A DNA stretch of 64,000 bases. Source: Ectothiorhodospiraceae bacterium. GTDB taxonomy: Bacteria > Pseudomonadota > Gammaproteobacteria > Nitrococcales > Aquisalimonadaceae. The notes under the pieces were generated by a model that ran no database searches, had not been told where the DNA came from, and saw nothing but the letters and a program-made list of their open reading frames with translations. Positions 17,802 to 26,878 of the stretch are shown here, in pieces. Position 1 is the first letter of the stretch, and every line of letters starts with the position of its first letter. The position numbers were made by a program, and so were the translations under genes. The stretch lies in NCBI GenBank assembly GCA_003565775.1, contig PXAT01000161.1, positions 44,005 through 108,004 on the forward strand, written 5' to 3'.

Positions 17802-18488
17802 TCAGCGGCTCCCTAGCAGATCCGGTACCGGTTCCAGCGTCGTCAGTTCCACATCCGGGGGCTCGGGCAACCGCTCGCGGACCGCACCGCTGCGATTGAT
17901 CCAGGCAACCCGAAAGCCGAACGCGGCCGCACCGGCCACGTCCCAGGCGTTTGACGAATGAAACAGGATCTCCGCGGCAGACACGTCCAGTGCGTCCACT
18001 GCCAGTTGATAGACGCGCGGATCGGGCTTGTAGATGCCGAGTGCATCCACGGAAAGAATCCGGTCCAGACTGTCATCCAGACCGGCACTGCGGCTGGCAT
18101 GCGTCAGGGTCTGCTCGGTGCCGTTGGACAGGATCGCGGTTTGCATGCCGCGCTGCTGCAGGGTTCGCAGCGCGGCCGGCGCCTCCGGATAGCACGTCAA
18201 CTCCCGATAGGCCGCCAGCAAGTCGTCGGTGAGACCTTCCGGCTCCACGCCGAAGGCTTCCAGCGCATGCAACAATGCATCTTCGGTGATGTGGTCGAAA
18301 TCGGCGTATCGCCCCATCAGGCTGCGCAACCAGGTGTATTCGAGCTGCTTCTGCCGCCAAAGCGCGCTCACCGCCGACGCCTGGCTCCCCAGCCGCTCCC
18401 GGTGCCGCGCCACCGCGGAATGGACATCAAACAGGGTGCCATAGGCGTCGAAGACGCAGGCGCGGATCGCAGGTGAGAAACGTGACAT
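17802..18488 (-). CDS. L-2-haloacid dehalogenase (HAD superfamily, type II)
   Basis: A 228-residue HAD hydrolase that converts L-2-haloacids to D-2-hydroxyacids with release of halide. The nucleophile is Asp14 in VFDAYGTLFD. Other type II landmarks are LWRQKQLEYTWLRSL, the catalytic-Ser segment ILSNGT, the Lys/Tyr segment YKPDPRVY and HSSNAWDVAGA. These agree closely with the well-studied Pseudomonas enzyme L-DEX YL as I remember it. The ATG at 18488 was chosen for the AAGGAG site 8 bases upstream; a GTG three codons earlier is also possible. The true substrate may differ, since the family includes enzymes of unknown physiological role. Confidence 0.88.
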   Translation of the reverse strand: MSRFSPAIRACVFDAYGTLFDVHSAVARHRERLGSQASAVSALWRQKQLEYTWLRSLMGRYADFDHITEDALLHALEAFGVEPEGLTDDLLAAYRELTCYPEAPAALRTLQQRGMQTAILSNGTEQTLTHASRSAGLDDSLDRILSVDALGIYKPDPRVYQLAVDALDVSAAEILFHSSNAWDVAGAAAFGFRVAWINRSGAVRERLPEPPDVELTTLEPVPDLLGSR

Positions 18489-18876
18489 GGGAGACACTCC
18501 TTTGTGGTCCTGCCGTCCCGAACGATCATCAGAAGTCTGTTGCCTCAGGGCTCAAGCATGCCACCCCCGCCCCCGGACCGCGACACGGACACCGGCAGAG
18601 CTCGTGGCGGCCCGGCTGTCCTGTGCCATCAGTGCGGGGCCGATGCTGCCAGGCATGTCGACAGATGACATGCCGGAGACGGCCGGCGTCTGAATGCCGA
18701 TTCGGAGCAACGCGCCGTGATGTGCCCGGACGAGGATCGGTGGCTCAATCCACGCGTCACCGATGTCCAGCACATGCTGATCGATCGCGGCGGCGACGGG
18801 ATCACCCGGACCATCTCTCCGCTGCGCCAGGGTTCCGATAAAACGTCCCGTTTCACAAGCGTGTATCGAGACCTCG
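18489..18876. other. Intergenic region with an unassigned open frame
   Basis: 388 bases between the dehalogenase start and the chemoreceptor stop, holding the dehalogenase ribosome-binding site (AAGGAG, 18502-18497). On the minus strand one frame stays open from about 18876 to 18552. Its central codons look GC-ending, but it has no ATG and no family I recognise (GTG possible at 18773). It may be a remnant or chance. I see no RNA gene or repeat here. Confidence 0.4.
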
Positions 18877-20385
18877 TCAGGCCTGAAGCCTGAATACGCG
18901 AAGTTGTTCCTGCATGCCAGTGGTTAGCTGACCCAGCTCTTCGGCATCGGCACGGGCCGCGTCGGTCCTGCCGTACATCTCCTGTGCGGCCGTATTGATG
19001 GCGTTCAGGCGCCGATCAATCTCCTGCGCCACCTGACTCTGTTCGGCTGCCGCGCCGGCGATATGCGCGGCATGCCGCTCCAGTTCTTCCACGACGCGGA
19101 CAACGCCAGCCAGCGATTCGTCAGCCCTGCGCATCTCTCCGGCACTCTCGGCCGTCTCTGCGACACCGTCGCGCATGGTTGAAGCGGCCTGCCGAGTCTG
19201 CTCCCGCAGTTCGGAAATCATGGTCTCGATCTCTTCGGTAGACTCGTGAGTCTGACGTGCCAACTGCCGAACCTCGCCGGCTACGATGGCGAACCCCCGT
19301 CCCTGCTCACCCGCCCGGGCCGCCTCTATCGCGGCATTGAGTGCCAGCAGATTCGTTCGTTCTGCCACGTTTCCAATCACTTCCAGAACCCGTCCGATAC
19401 CCTCACCCTGAGCCTCAAGGCGCAGGATTTGATCACTACTCCCCTCCAGTTTGCGCTCCAGGCTCTGAATCAGCCCGCTGGACCGCGACACCATGCCCTG
19501 CACCTGACGCAAACGGTCCAGCCCTTCACCGGTGGCCGTGGACATTTCCACGGCGTAACCGGCGACCTCACCCACCGACGTGCTCATCTCGGTCACCGCC
19601 GTTGCCAGACCGCCGATATCATCCGACTGCTGCTGCGCGCTGCCCGCAACCTCGCCGGATGCGACGCTCAGTCGCCCGCCCAGTGCCGCGAGACTCCGGA
19701 ATGTGCCGAGAGTCTTTTCGAGAGAGGACTGCACGGTATCCAGCGCCCCGCTCAGCAGGCCCGTGAGCGGGCTTTCGCCACGGCGGGGGCGTGACAGAAA
19801 GTCCACTTCATGACCATCGGCTACCAGCGACCTGGCGATCTCCTCGAGTTCCCCGGCCTGCAGAGCCTCCCGCCGCATGGTGGTCGCGAGGTACACCAGA
19901 ATTGCCGCCTCGAAGACGACGAAAGCCGCGTGAATCAATACCACCGTCATACCGGTATGACCGCGATCCAGCAGAAACACGCCGGTCCCCGCCATCTGCA
20001 GATGATGAAACAGAAAATGATGGGCCGCCGTTGCAACTGCGGCGATAACGATCGGAATCGGGTCCCGATAGACCAACAGGAAGGCCAGCAGCACGAAGAT
20101 ACTGAAATGGAATTCCACCATGCCCTCGGCCTGGTGGATGGTCAGCGCTGCAAAGCCCATGTAGGCCACTGCAACGGCATAACGAGTAAGAGCGCCGCCC
20201 GGCCGCAGCGATGCCAGCAGCGCCGGTATCACGAACAGCGGCAGACCCGCGAGAATCCAGGCCAGCCAGCTGTCATGCCAGAAAGAGAGTGCCAGCGAGC
20301 CGAGCAGAAGCATGCCGAGAATCCGTATCGAGACGGCATCGGCAGACTGATACACACTCTTGAGCTTTTCGTCGGATTTTGCCAT
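18877..20385 (-). CDS. Methyl-accepting chemotaxis protein with His-rich membrane input domain
   Basis: A 502-residue chemoreceptor. The first about 180 residues are a multi-helix membrane domain with no large periplasmic loop and many histidines ([32 protein letters not shown]). The C-terminal half is a standard signalling domain with the hairpin tip [21 protein letters not shown], cut into the conserved motif at about residue 340. No HAMP consensus is obvious. The protein relays signals to CheA/CheW. The ATG at 20385 follows a GGGAGGGCGGC site, and a near-perfect sigma-28 promoter lies 50 bases upstream. The ligand is unknown; the membrane histidines could bind a metal or haem (speculative). 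Confidence 0.92.
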   Translation of the reverse strand: MAKSDEKLKSVYQSADAVSIRILGMLLLGSLALSFWHDSWLAWILAGLPLFVIPALLASLRPGGALTRYAVAVAYMGFAALTIHQAEGMVEFHFSIFVLLAFLLVYRDPIPIVIAAVATAAHHFLFHHLQMAGTGVFLLDRGHTGMTVVLIHAAFVVFEAAILVYLATTMRREALQAGELEEIARSLVADGHEVDFLSRPRRGESPLTGLLSGALDTVQSSLEKTLGTFRSLAALGGRLSVASGEVAGSAQQQSDDIGGLATAVTEMSTSVGEVAGYAVEMSTATGEGLDRLRQVQGMVSRSSGLIQSLERKLEGSSDQILRLEAQGEGIGRVLEVIGNVAERTNLLALNAAIEAARAGEQGRGFAIVAGEVRQLARQTHESTEEIETMISELREQTRQAASTMRDGVAETAESAGEMRRADESLAGVVRVVEELERHAAHIAGAAAEQSQVAQEIDRRLNAINTAAQEMYGRTDAARADAEELGQLTTGMQEQLRVFRLQA

Positions 20386-20437
20386 GCCGCCCTCCCGGAA
20401 CCGGGTGAACGGCTCGGCTCACCATTTAGTTGCAAAG

Positions 20438-20464
20438 CTATCGGCGGACGACGACGTTACTTGA
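20438..20464 (-). promoter_or_regulatory. Sigma-28 (FliA) promoter of the chemoreceptor gene
   Basis: On the minus strand, TCAA (20464-20461) and GCCGATAG (20445-20438) are separated by exactly 15 bases. This matches the flagellar sigma-28 pattern (T[A/C]AA-N15-GCCGATAA), differing only in the last base of the -10. It places the receptor in the late flagellar regulon. Confidence 0.85.
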
Positions 20465-20537
20465 GGCACGAACCTTCGAAGCTGTCATCAAGAGCTGGAG
20501 AACCCGCCATGCGGCGCCCCAGCTTGCCGGATCTCTG

Positions 20538-21617
20538 CTAGCCGGGCGTGATGGCCACCTTGAGCACACCATCGCGCTGATGGGAGAACAGGTCGTAGGC
20601 GTCGGCGATGTCATCCAGGGCATAGTGATGCGTCACCATCGGACCGAGATCGATGCGGCCGGAATCGATGATCTGCATCAGACGACGCATGCGTTCCTTG
20701 CCCCCGGGGCACAGCGAGGTGACGATCTTGTGGTCCCCGAGTCCGGCGGCAAAGGCACCCAGCGGGATCTTCAGGTCCTCGGAATAAACACCGAGGCTGG
20801 ACAGCGTACCGCCGGGCTTGATCACGCGCAGCGCCGCCTCGAACGTGCCCTGCAAGCCCAACGCCTCGATCGAGGAATCGACGCCCCGGCCGCCGGTGAT
20901 CTTGAGAATCTCCTCCACGACATCCACCTTGCGGAAATCCAGCGTGATGTCGGCGCCCATCCGTTGCGCCATCTCCAACCGTTCGTCAACGCCATCCACG
21001 GCGATGATCAGTCCGGCACCGCGCAGTCGGGCGCCGGCCGTGGCACAGAGTCCGATGGGACCCTGGGCGAAAATCGCCACCGTATCACCGATCTTGATGC
21101 CGGCGGCCTCGGCACCGGCGAAACCGGTGGACATGATGTCCGGACACATCAGAACCTGTTCGTCAGTGAGGCCGTCCGGCACCGGCGCCAGATTCGCCTG
21201 CGCGTCCGGCACCAAAACATATTCTGCCTGCGTGCCGTCGATGGTATTACCGAAACGCCAGCCACCCATCGGCTTGTAGCCGTGCCCGGCATGTCCGCCA
21301 TCCTGGGCTGCGCAGCCGTCCTGGCAGGCATACGAGGTAAAACTGGGACAGATGGCGCCGGCAATCACGCGCTGGCCTTCCTGATAGCCGGTGACGCTGG
21401 AACCCAGCTTCTCGATCACGCCCACCGGCTCGTGGCCTATCGTCAACCCCTTGGCGACCGGATACTCGCCTTTGAGGATATGGACATCGGTACCGCAGAT
21501 GGTGGTCGTGGTCACGCGCACCAGAGCCTCGTTGGGGCCCACATCCGGGATCGGCTTGTCATCGATCTCGATGCGACCGGGTTCGACGAATATCGCGGCT
21601 TTCATCATCTGTGCCAT
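20538..21617 (-). CDS. Zinc-dependent alcohol dehydrogenase family protein
   Basis: A 359-residue medium-chain dehydrogenase/reductase. Catalytic zinc ligands are visible in TTICGTDVH and IGHEPVG. The Rossmann nucleotide-binding motif is near AQGPIGLCATAGARLRGA. The loop CPSFTSYACQDGC differs from the usual four-cysteine structural-zinc loop. The sequence AGAICPSF and the PDIMSTGFAGAE region recall the secondary-alcohol (isopropanol-type) dehydrogenases. Start ATG at 21617 is preceded by AAGGAG with 7-base spacing. Substrate and cofactor cannot be fixed from sequence. It is transcribed in the same direction as yghU, 161 bases upstream, and may or may not be in an operon with it. Confidence 0.85.
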   Translation of the reverse strand: MAQMMKAAIFVEPGRIEIDDKPIPDVGPNEALVRVTTTTICGTDVHILKGEYPVAKGLTIGHEPVGVIEKLGSSVTGYQEGQRVIAGAICPSFTSYACQDGCAAQDGGHAGHGYKPMGGWRFGNTIDGTQAEYVLVPDAQANLAPVPDGLTDEQVLMCPDIMSTGFAGAEAAGIKIGDTVAIFAQGPIGLCATAGARLRGAGLIIAVDGVDERLEMAQRMGADITLDFRKVDVVEEILKITGGRGVDSSIEALGLQGTFEAALRVIKPGGTLSSLGVYSEDLKIPLGAFAAGLGDHKIVTSLCPGGKERMRRLMQIIDSGRIDLGPMVTHHYALDDIADAYDLFSHQRDGVLKVAITPG

Positions 21618-21778
21618 AGCGTTGCTCCTTGCTAATGAATTCGGTAGCGGGGTGACGCCATGGAAGCATGGCACACAGGATGGACGCTTGAGACAGATCA
21701 AGGGTCGGGGGGAAGAAAGCGCCCGGCGCCCGGCGCCGGAAAAACCGGGCCCTCAGCGATGACCGGGCGGCTTGTCGG

Positions 21779-22660
21779 TCAATCGGAGGCGGTCCCGGGG
21801 TCGAGATTGTCCTGAGTCCGATGCACGAAGTCGCTGGCATCGTGCCGCTCGTGCAGCTGCTCCGCTGGCTCGCCCCAGGTGCGGTTGACCATGCGCCCTC
21901 GTTGCACCGCCGGGCGTTGGTCGATCTGTTCGGCCCAGCGCTGCAGGTGCCGGTAGCCCCGTACCTGCAGAAACTCGCCGGCATCATAAAGCCGATCCAG
22001 GGCCAGCGCGCCATACCAGGGCCAGATGGCCATGTCGGCAATGGTGTACTCCTCGCCGGCAATGAACGTGTTCGCCGCCAGCCTGCGGTCGAGGACATCC
22101 AGTTGCCGCTTGGTTTCCATGGCGTAGCGGTTGATCGGGTATTCGAAATACGCCGGCGCGTAGACATAGAAATGCCCGAAACCACCGCCAAGCAGCGGTG
22201 CGCTGCCCATCTGCCAGAACAGCCAGTTCAGGCATTCCACGCGGTCGGCGGTCTGCGTCGGCAGAAACTCGCCGAATTTCCCGGCGAGGTACAGCAGAAT
22301 CGCCCCGGATTCGAAAATCCGAATCGCCGGCTCGGCGCTGCAATCCAGCAGTGCCGGAATCTTGCCGTTCGGGTTGAGCTCGACAAAGCCGCTGCCGAAC
22401 TGCTCGCCCTCGGTGATGCGGATCAGATGGGCATCGTATTCCGCGCCGTCGTGGCCCAGCGCCAGCAGTTCCTCCAGCAGAATCGTCACCTTGACGCCGT
22501 TGGGGGTCGCCAGCGAATACAACTGCAAAGGATGCCGGCCCCGCGGCAGGGCGCACTCGTGGGTCGGTTCGGACACCGGGCGATTGATAGCGGCGAAGCG
22601 GCCCCCACTCTCCGCGTCCCAGGCCCAGACCGCTGGCGGCTTGTAATTACCATCACTCAT
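21779..22660 (-). CDS. yghU: Glutathione-dependent disulfide-bond oxidoreductase YghU
   Basis: A 293-residue member of the nu-class glutathione transferases. These bind two glutathione molecules and reduce disulfides such as 2-hydroxyethyl disulfide and organic peroxides. The protein aligns along its length with E. coli YghU as I remember it: HPLQLYSLATPNGVKVTILL, NPNGKIPALLD, FESGAILLYLA, the C-terminal domain GGGFGHFYVYAP and YTIADMAIWPWYG, and the terminal LHERHDASDFV. The ATG at 22660 was chosen because GAGG lies 9 bases upstream and the N-terminus MSDGNYKPP is family-like; an ATG six bases earlier is possible. Confidence 0.93.
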   Translation of the reverse strand: MSDGNYKPPAVWAWDAESGGRFAAINRPVSEPTHECALPRGRHPLQLYSLATPNGVKVTILLEELLALGHDGAEYDAHLIRITEGEQFGSGFVELNPNGKIPALLDCSAEPAIRIFESGAILLYLAGKFGEFLPTQTADRVECLNWLFWQMGSAPLLGGGFGHFYVYAPAYFEYPINRYAMETKRQLDVLDRRLAANTFIAGEEYTIADMAIWPWYGALALDRLYDAGEFLQVRGYRHLQRWAEQIDQRPAVQRGRMVNRTWGEPAEQLHERHDASDFVHRTQDNLDPGTASD

Positions 22661-22760
22661 ATGCATCGACCTCATGGAAAGGGGGCCGGAACGCGCTCGC
22701 CTGCCGGCCGCGCAGGTCGCCACGAGCAACGCTTGATGTCCGAAAGCCCCGGCGTAGCCA

Positions 22761-22790
22761 TAAAAAACCCCGCATGAAGCGGGGTTTTCG
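22761..22790 (-). terminator. Rho-independent terminator after pnp
   Basis: A perfect 10-bp stem, AAAACCCCGC / GCGGGGTTTT (22764-22773 / 22779-22788) with a 5-base loop, lies 24 bases after the pnp stop. On the minus strand a run of six T residues follows. It closes the rimP-to-pnp cluster. Confidence 0.9.
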
Positions 22791-22814
22791 GGACAGCGAC
22801 AGGAAAGCGAGTGA

Positions 22815-24908
22815 TCAGGCCTCGACTTCTTCCACCGCCTTCATGCTGAGTCGCACACGGCCCTGCCGATCGACTTCCAGCACCTTGACCCGGATCACAT
22901 CGCCTTCGGCGAGCTTGTCCGCGACGTTCTCGACACGTTCATTGGAAATCTGCGAGATGTGCACCAGGCCGTCCTTGCCCGGCAGGATACTGACGAAGGC
23001 ACCGAAGTCCATCAGCTTGACCACGCGCCCTTCGTAGATCCGGCCGACTTCGACATCGGCGGTCAGCAGCTCGACGCGACGGCGTGCTTCCTCGCCGGCG
23101 GCCTTGTCCACCGAGGCGATGGTCACCGTGCCGTCATCCTTGATGTCGATATTGGCGCCGGTTTCCTCGGTCAGCGCACGGATGGTCGCACCACCCTTGC
23201 CGATCACATCGCGGATCTTTTCCGGATCGATGCGGATGGTCAGCATGCGCGGCGCATACTCGGACATCTCGGTGCGCGGCGTGGCAATGGCCTTGGCCAT
23301 CTCGCCAAGGATGTGCAGCCGTCCGGCATTGGCCTGCCGCAGTGCCTGCTCCATGATCTCGCGGGTGATCCCGTTGATCTTGATATCCATCTGCAGCGCG
23401 GTAACACCGTCCTGGGTGCCGGCCACCTTGAAGTCCATGTCACCGAGGTGATCCTCGTCACCGAGGATATCGGACAGCACGGCGGAGTCGTCACCTTCCT
23501 TGATCAGGCCCATGGCGATACCGGCGACCGGCGCCTTGATCGGGACACCGGCATCCATCAACGCCAGCGAGGTGCCGCAGACCGAAGCCATGGAGCTGGA
23601 CCCGTTGGATTCGGTGATTTCGGACACCACGCGGATCACGTAGGGGCAGTCTTCCGGCGCCGGCATCACGGCCTGCACGCCACGTTTGGCAAGCTTGCCA
23701 TGACCGATTTCACGCCGCTTCGGGCCACCCATGAAGCCTGCTTCCCCGACGCAGTACGGGGGGAAGTTGTAATGCAGCATGAAGGGTTCCTTGCGCTCCC
23801 CTTCAATGGCGTCAATGATCTGTGCATCACGGCCGGTGCCCAGCGTGGCGACCACCACCGCCTGGGTTTCGCCCCGGGTGAAGATGGCGGAACCGTGGGT
23901 GCGCGGGAGGGCACTGATCTTGATGTCGATCGGCCGCACCGTCGACTGATCGCGTCCGTCGATGCGCGGCTCGCCGGCCAGAATGCGACCCCGCACGATC
24001 TTCTTCTCGGCATTCTTGAAGGCACCGCCGACGTCGTTGGCGCTGCGGCCTTCGGCCTCGTCATCGACCAGTTCGTCGAGCACGCGCTGACGCAGCGCGC
24101 CGACCTTGTCGCTGCGCTCCTGCTTGTCGGCAATGCTGTACGCGGCGCGCAGTTCGTCGCCGATCATCGATTCGACGGTCTCGCCAAGGGAGACATCCTT
24201 CGCCACCGGCTGCCAGTCCCAGCGCGGCTTGCCCGCTTCCGCCGCCAGTTCCTTGATGACATTGATCGCAGTCTGCATCTGCTCGTGCCCGAACAGAACG
24301 GCACCGAGCATCACGTCTTCGCTCAGCTCGCGGGCCTCGGACTCCACCATCAGCACCGCATCGCTGGTGCCGGCGACGACCAGATCCAGGTCGGAGCTCT
24401 CGAGACTGCTGAAGCTCGGATTGAGCAGATACTCACCGTTGCGGTAGCCGACCCGGGCAGCACCCACCGGGCCGTCGAACGGAATACCGGAGACCGCGAG
24501 AGCCGCCGAAGTGCCGATCAGGGCCGGGATGTCAGGGTCCACATCCGGGTTCATCGAGATCACCGTGGCGATCACCTGAACCTCGTTGTAAAAGCCCTTG
24601 GGGAACAGCGGACGGATCGGGCGATCGATCAACCGGCAGGTCAGGGTTTCCTTCTCGGAGGGGCGACCCTCACGCTTGAAGAAGCCGCCCGGGATCTTGC
24701 CCGCGGCGTAGGTCCGTTCCTGGTAATTGACAGTCAGAGGCAGGAAATCGCGCTGACCCGGCTCGTCCTTCTTGCCCACCACGGTGACCAGCACCACGGT
24801 ATCGGACATGTTGACCAGCACCGCGCCGGTCGCCTGCCGGGCAATGGCACCGGTCTCGAGGGTCACGGTGTGCTCACCGTACTGGAATGATTTTGTTACA
24901 GCTTCCAC
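22815..24908 (-). CDS. pnp: Polyribonucleotide nucleotidyltransferase (PNPase)
   Basis: A 697-residue 3'-5' phosphorolytic exoribonuclease and core component of RNA turnover. Two RNase PH-like domains (about 10-210 and 310-540) flank an alpha-helical linker. The second PH domain holds the catalytic region ([20 protein letters not shown]). A KH domain ([20 protein letters not shown]) and an S1 domain ([21 protein letters not shown]) complete it. I chose the GTG at 24908 ([11 protein letters not shown]) because GAGAGG lies 9 bases upstream and it gives the normal N-terminus; a GTG seven codons earlier is less likely. rpsO is immediately upstream, the usual arrangement for PNPase and RNase III control. 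Confidence 0.97.
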   Translation of the reverse strand: MEAVTKSFQYGEHTVTLETGAIARQATGAVLVNMSDTVVLVTVVGKKDEPGQRDFLPLTVNYQERTYAAGKIPGGFFKREGRPSEKETLTCRLIDRPIRPLFPKGFYNEVQVIATVISMNPDVDPDIPALIGTSAALAVSGIPFDGPVGAARVGYRNGEYLLNPSFSSLESSDLDLVVAGTSDAVLMVESEARELSEDVMLGAVLFGHEQMQTAINVIKELAAEAGKPRWDWQPVAKDVSLGETVESMIGDELRAAYSIADKQERSDKVGALRQRVLDELVDDEAEGRSANDVGGAFKNAEKKIVRGRILAGEPRIDGRDQSTVRPIDIKISALPRTHGSAIFTRGETQAVVVATLGTGRDAQIIDAIEGERKEPFMLHYNFPPYCVGEAGFMGGPKRREIGHGKLAKRGVQAVMPAPEDCPYVIRVVSEITESNGSSSMASVCGTSLALMDAGVPIKAPVAGIAMGLIKEGDDSAVLSDILGDEDHLGDMDFKVAGTQDGVTALQMDIKINGITREIMEQALRQANAGRLHILGEMAKAIATPRTEMSEYAPRMLTIRIDPEKIRDVIGKGGATIRALTEETGANIDIKDDGTVTIASVDKAAGEEARRRVELLTADVEVGRIYEGRVVKLMDFGAFVSILPGKDGLVHISQISNERVENVADKLAEGDVIRVKVLEVDRQGRVRLSMKAVEEVEA

Positions 24909-24969
24909 GTGCGAATTCCTCTCTTTCACCTGCCGGAAAACGAACGACGCGCCCCTGCGCGTCGCTCAA

Positions 24970-25239
24970 TTACTTGCGGATACCGAGGCGCTCGATAACC
25001 GTCTGGTAACGGCCCTGATCCTTGCGCTTCAGGTAATCCAGCAGCTTGCGCCGCTGATTCACCAGCTTCAGCAGACCACGGCGGGAATGGTGATCCTGCT
25101 TGTGATCAACAAAGTGCTGGGTCAGGTGGGTAATACGTGTGGACAGCAGTGCAATCTGCACCTCCGGCGACCCGGTATCGGTGTCGCTGCGGCGGTAGCT
25201 CTGCACGATTTCTGCCTTTTTTTCGGCGTTCAATGACAT
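24970..25239 (-). CDS. rpsO: 30S ribosomal protein S15
   Basis: An 89-residue protein, exactly the length of E. coli S15, that binds 16S rRNA at the h20-h22 junction early in small-subunit assembly. The family pattern is clear: [23 protein letters not shown], then [23 protein letters not shown], and a basic C-terminus ending LGIRK. The ATG at 25239 gives [10 protein letters not shown]. It lies 61 bases upstream of pnp and downstream of truB. A strong sigma-70 promoter precedes it, so rpsO-pnp can be expressed apart from the upstream cluster. S15 autoregulates its mRNA in E. coli; the leader here was not folded. Confidence 0.98.
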   Translation of the reverse strand: MSLNAEKKAEIVQSYRRSDTDTGSPEVQIALLSTRITHLTQHFVDHKQDHHSRRGLLKLVNQRRKLLDYLKRKDQGRYQTVIERLGIRK

Positions 25240-25284
25240 CAAGATGCTCCTGATCGGTTCCATGCCGGTTCTGCAAGGCCGCAC

Positions 25285-25313
25285 ATTGTAGCCATGCACC
25301 CCCGGCGTCACAA
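25285..25313 (-). promoter_or_regulatory. Sigma-70 promoter of rpsO-pnp
   Basis: Minus strand TTGTGA (25313-25308), 17-base spacer, TACAAT (25290-25285). Both hexamers are close to consensus and spacing is ideal. The rpsO start lies about 45 bases downstream of the -10. Confidence 0.8.
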
Positions 25314-25398
25314 GCTAGGGAATATTAAGCGTTTCCCTGGGCCGCCTTATTGTCTGATGTTTTTCCGGCAGCGACCGTCGCGGCCACGATACTGCTCA

Positions 25399-26316
25399 TC
25401 AATCCGTTCGCATCAGGCGCTGCGGCAGCAAGCGGCCGTCATCACCGATGCGTCCCATGCCGAGGAAGCGGTTGGCGTCGAACACCCGCACCAGCCCGGG
25501 TTCCGGCAGACCGGGCACCCAGACCGCCTGTCCCTGCAGGAGAAAGTGCGAGGCCTCCTCGGCCAGGACCACGTCAGGCCAGCCCTGCAACCCCTGCTCG
25601 GTCGGCAGCAGGCTGGCATCCAGCGCCGCCAGCCCTCCGCTGTCGGCACGCGCCTGCATTTCGGCGACGGTCACCATGTCTTCACCCCGGAACGGCCCCA
25701 GCGCGGTGCGCCGCAGCGCCGTGACGTGGGCGCCGCAACCCAGATCCGCGCCGATGCTCTCCACCAGCGATCGAACGTAAGTCCCTTTGGAGCAGAATAC
25801 CGACAGGGCCAGGCTGTCATCGCTCGGACGGGCCACCAGGTCCAGCGCATGAATCGTTACCGGCCGCGGCGGCCGTTCGACCTCGACACCCCGGCGCGCC
25901 AGTTTGTACAGGCGCTGCCCCTGATGTTTGAGAGCCGAGACCATCGGCGGGACTTGCGCGATGGGACCGCGCAGCGGCGCCAGCGCCTGTTCTACGCGGT
26001 GCTCGTCCAGCGCCGGCACCGGCCGTCGCTCCAGCACCTCGCCATCGGCATCGCCGCTGTCCGTGGTGACGCCGAGACGGCAGACCACGTCATAGCGCTT
26101 GTCCGCATCCAGCAGAAAACCGGAGATTTTGGTCGCGTCGCCGAAACAGATCGGCAGCAGACCGCTGGCCAGCGGGTCCAGACTGCCGGTGTGGCCGGCC
26201 TTGCGCGCCCGGAAAAGGTGCTTCATCTGCTGCAGGGCACGGTTGGAACTCAGGCCCACCGGCTTGTCCAGCAACAGAATGCCGTCGACCCGACGACGGT
26301 CCGCCCGCGCCACCAT
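25399..26316 (-). CDS. truB: tRNA pseudouridine(55) synthase TruB
   Basis: A 305-residue enzyme that makes pseudouridine 55 in the T-loop of tRNAs. The N-terminus has [15 protein letters not shown], the catalytic motif [15 protein letters not shown] carries the catalytic aspartate, and the domain continues with [17 protein letters not shown] and [17 protein letters not shown]-terminal PUA-like region follows. The start ATG at 26316 lies 12 bases after the rbfA stop, so the genes are co-transcribed. Order infB-rbfA-truB-rpsO-pnp is standard. Nothing unusual is seen. Confidence 0.97.
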   Translation of the reverse strand: MVARADRRRVDGILLLDKPVGLSSNRALQQMKHLFRARKAGHTGSLDPLASGLLPICFGDATKISGFLLDADKRYDVVCRLGVTTDSGDADGEVLERRPVPALDEHRVEQALAPLRGPIAQVPPMVSALKHQGQRLYKLARRGVEVERPPRPVTIHALDLVARPSDDSLALSVFCSKGTYVRSLVESIGADLGCGAHVTALRRTALGPFRGEDMVTVAEMQARADSGGLAALDASLLPTEQGLQGWPDVVLAEEASHFLLQGQAVWVPGLPEPGLVRVFDANRFLGMGRIGDDGRLLPQRLMRTD

Positions 26317-26328
26317 GATCCGGTACGC

Positions 26329-26721
26329 CTACTGGTCCCGGTCCGGATCGTCGTTGCCATGTTCACGATCGGCGGCTACCGCCTGATCAATGAGCTGGCT
26401 CAGATCCGCGCCCCGGTCGAACACATCGTCATGGAAGAAATGCAACGCCGGGACGGTCCGCAGACGCATGTTGCGGCCCAGCTCACGACGCAGAAATCCG
26501 GCGGCCTTGTTCAGGATCTCGGCACCTTCGCGCGAGGTCTCGGCATCGGCACCCAGCACGGTCATGTAAACCTTGGCATGTGCCATGTCACGGCTGACCG
26601 TCACCTCGGACACTGTCACCGAACCGAGTCGCGGATCGCGTACCGAGTCGCGGATCAGGGTCGCCAGCTCGCGCTGGATCTGATCGGCGACTCGGCGCGC
26701 GCGTGGATAATCCTTTGCCAT
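26329..26721 (-). CDS. rbfA: 30S ribosome-binding factor A
   Basis: A 130-residue KH-fold protein that binds the 30S subunit during late 16S rRNA maturation and is needed for cold adaptation in E. coli. The start MAKDYPRARRVADQIQRELA (ATG at 26721) follows a GGAGGGCAGGC site and gives the normal family length. The core has VTVSEVTVSRDMAHAKVYMTV and, near the end, LRTVPALHFFHDDVFDRG. It lies 157 bases after infB and 12 bases before truB. Confidence 0.97.
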   Translation of the reverse strand: MAKDYPRARRVADQIQRELATLIRDSVRDPRLGSVTVSEVTVSRDMAHAKVYMTVLGADAETSREGAEILNKAAGFLRRELGRNMRLRTVPALHFFHDDVFDRGADLSQLIDQAVAADREHGNDDPDRDQ

Positions 26722-26878
26722 GCCTGCCCTCCGGGCCTTCGTCCCGACACACGTACGGGAAACGCCGAATGCTTCGCGGTCGATGCGGGCAGCCGTCCAC
26801 CGCCCTGCCACGCCATCGCGACATGCCCGACGAACGGAACGCCCGCCGGGCCCCCGACAGCTGGCAGCGCGGTGACGC

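Noticed and set aside
21716..21760. GC-rich repeat CGCCCGGCGCC after yghU as a terminator
   Set aside because: It can fold in several ways, but the T-run that follows on the minus strand is broken (TTTCTT), so it was not listed as a feature.
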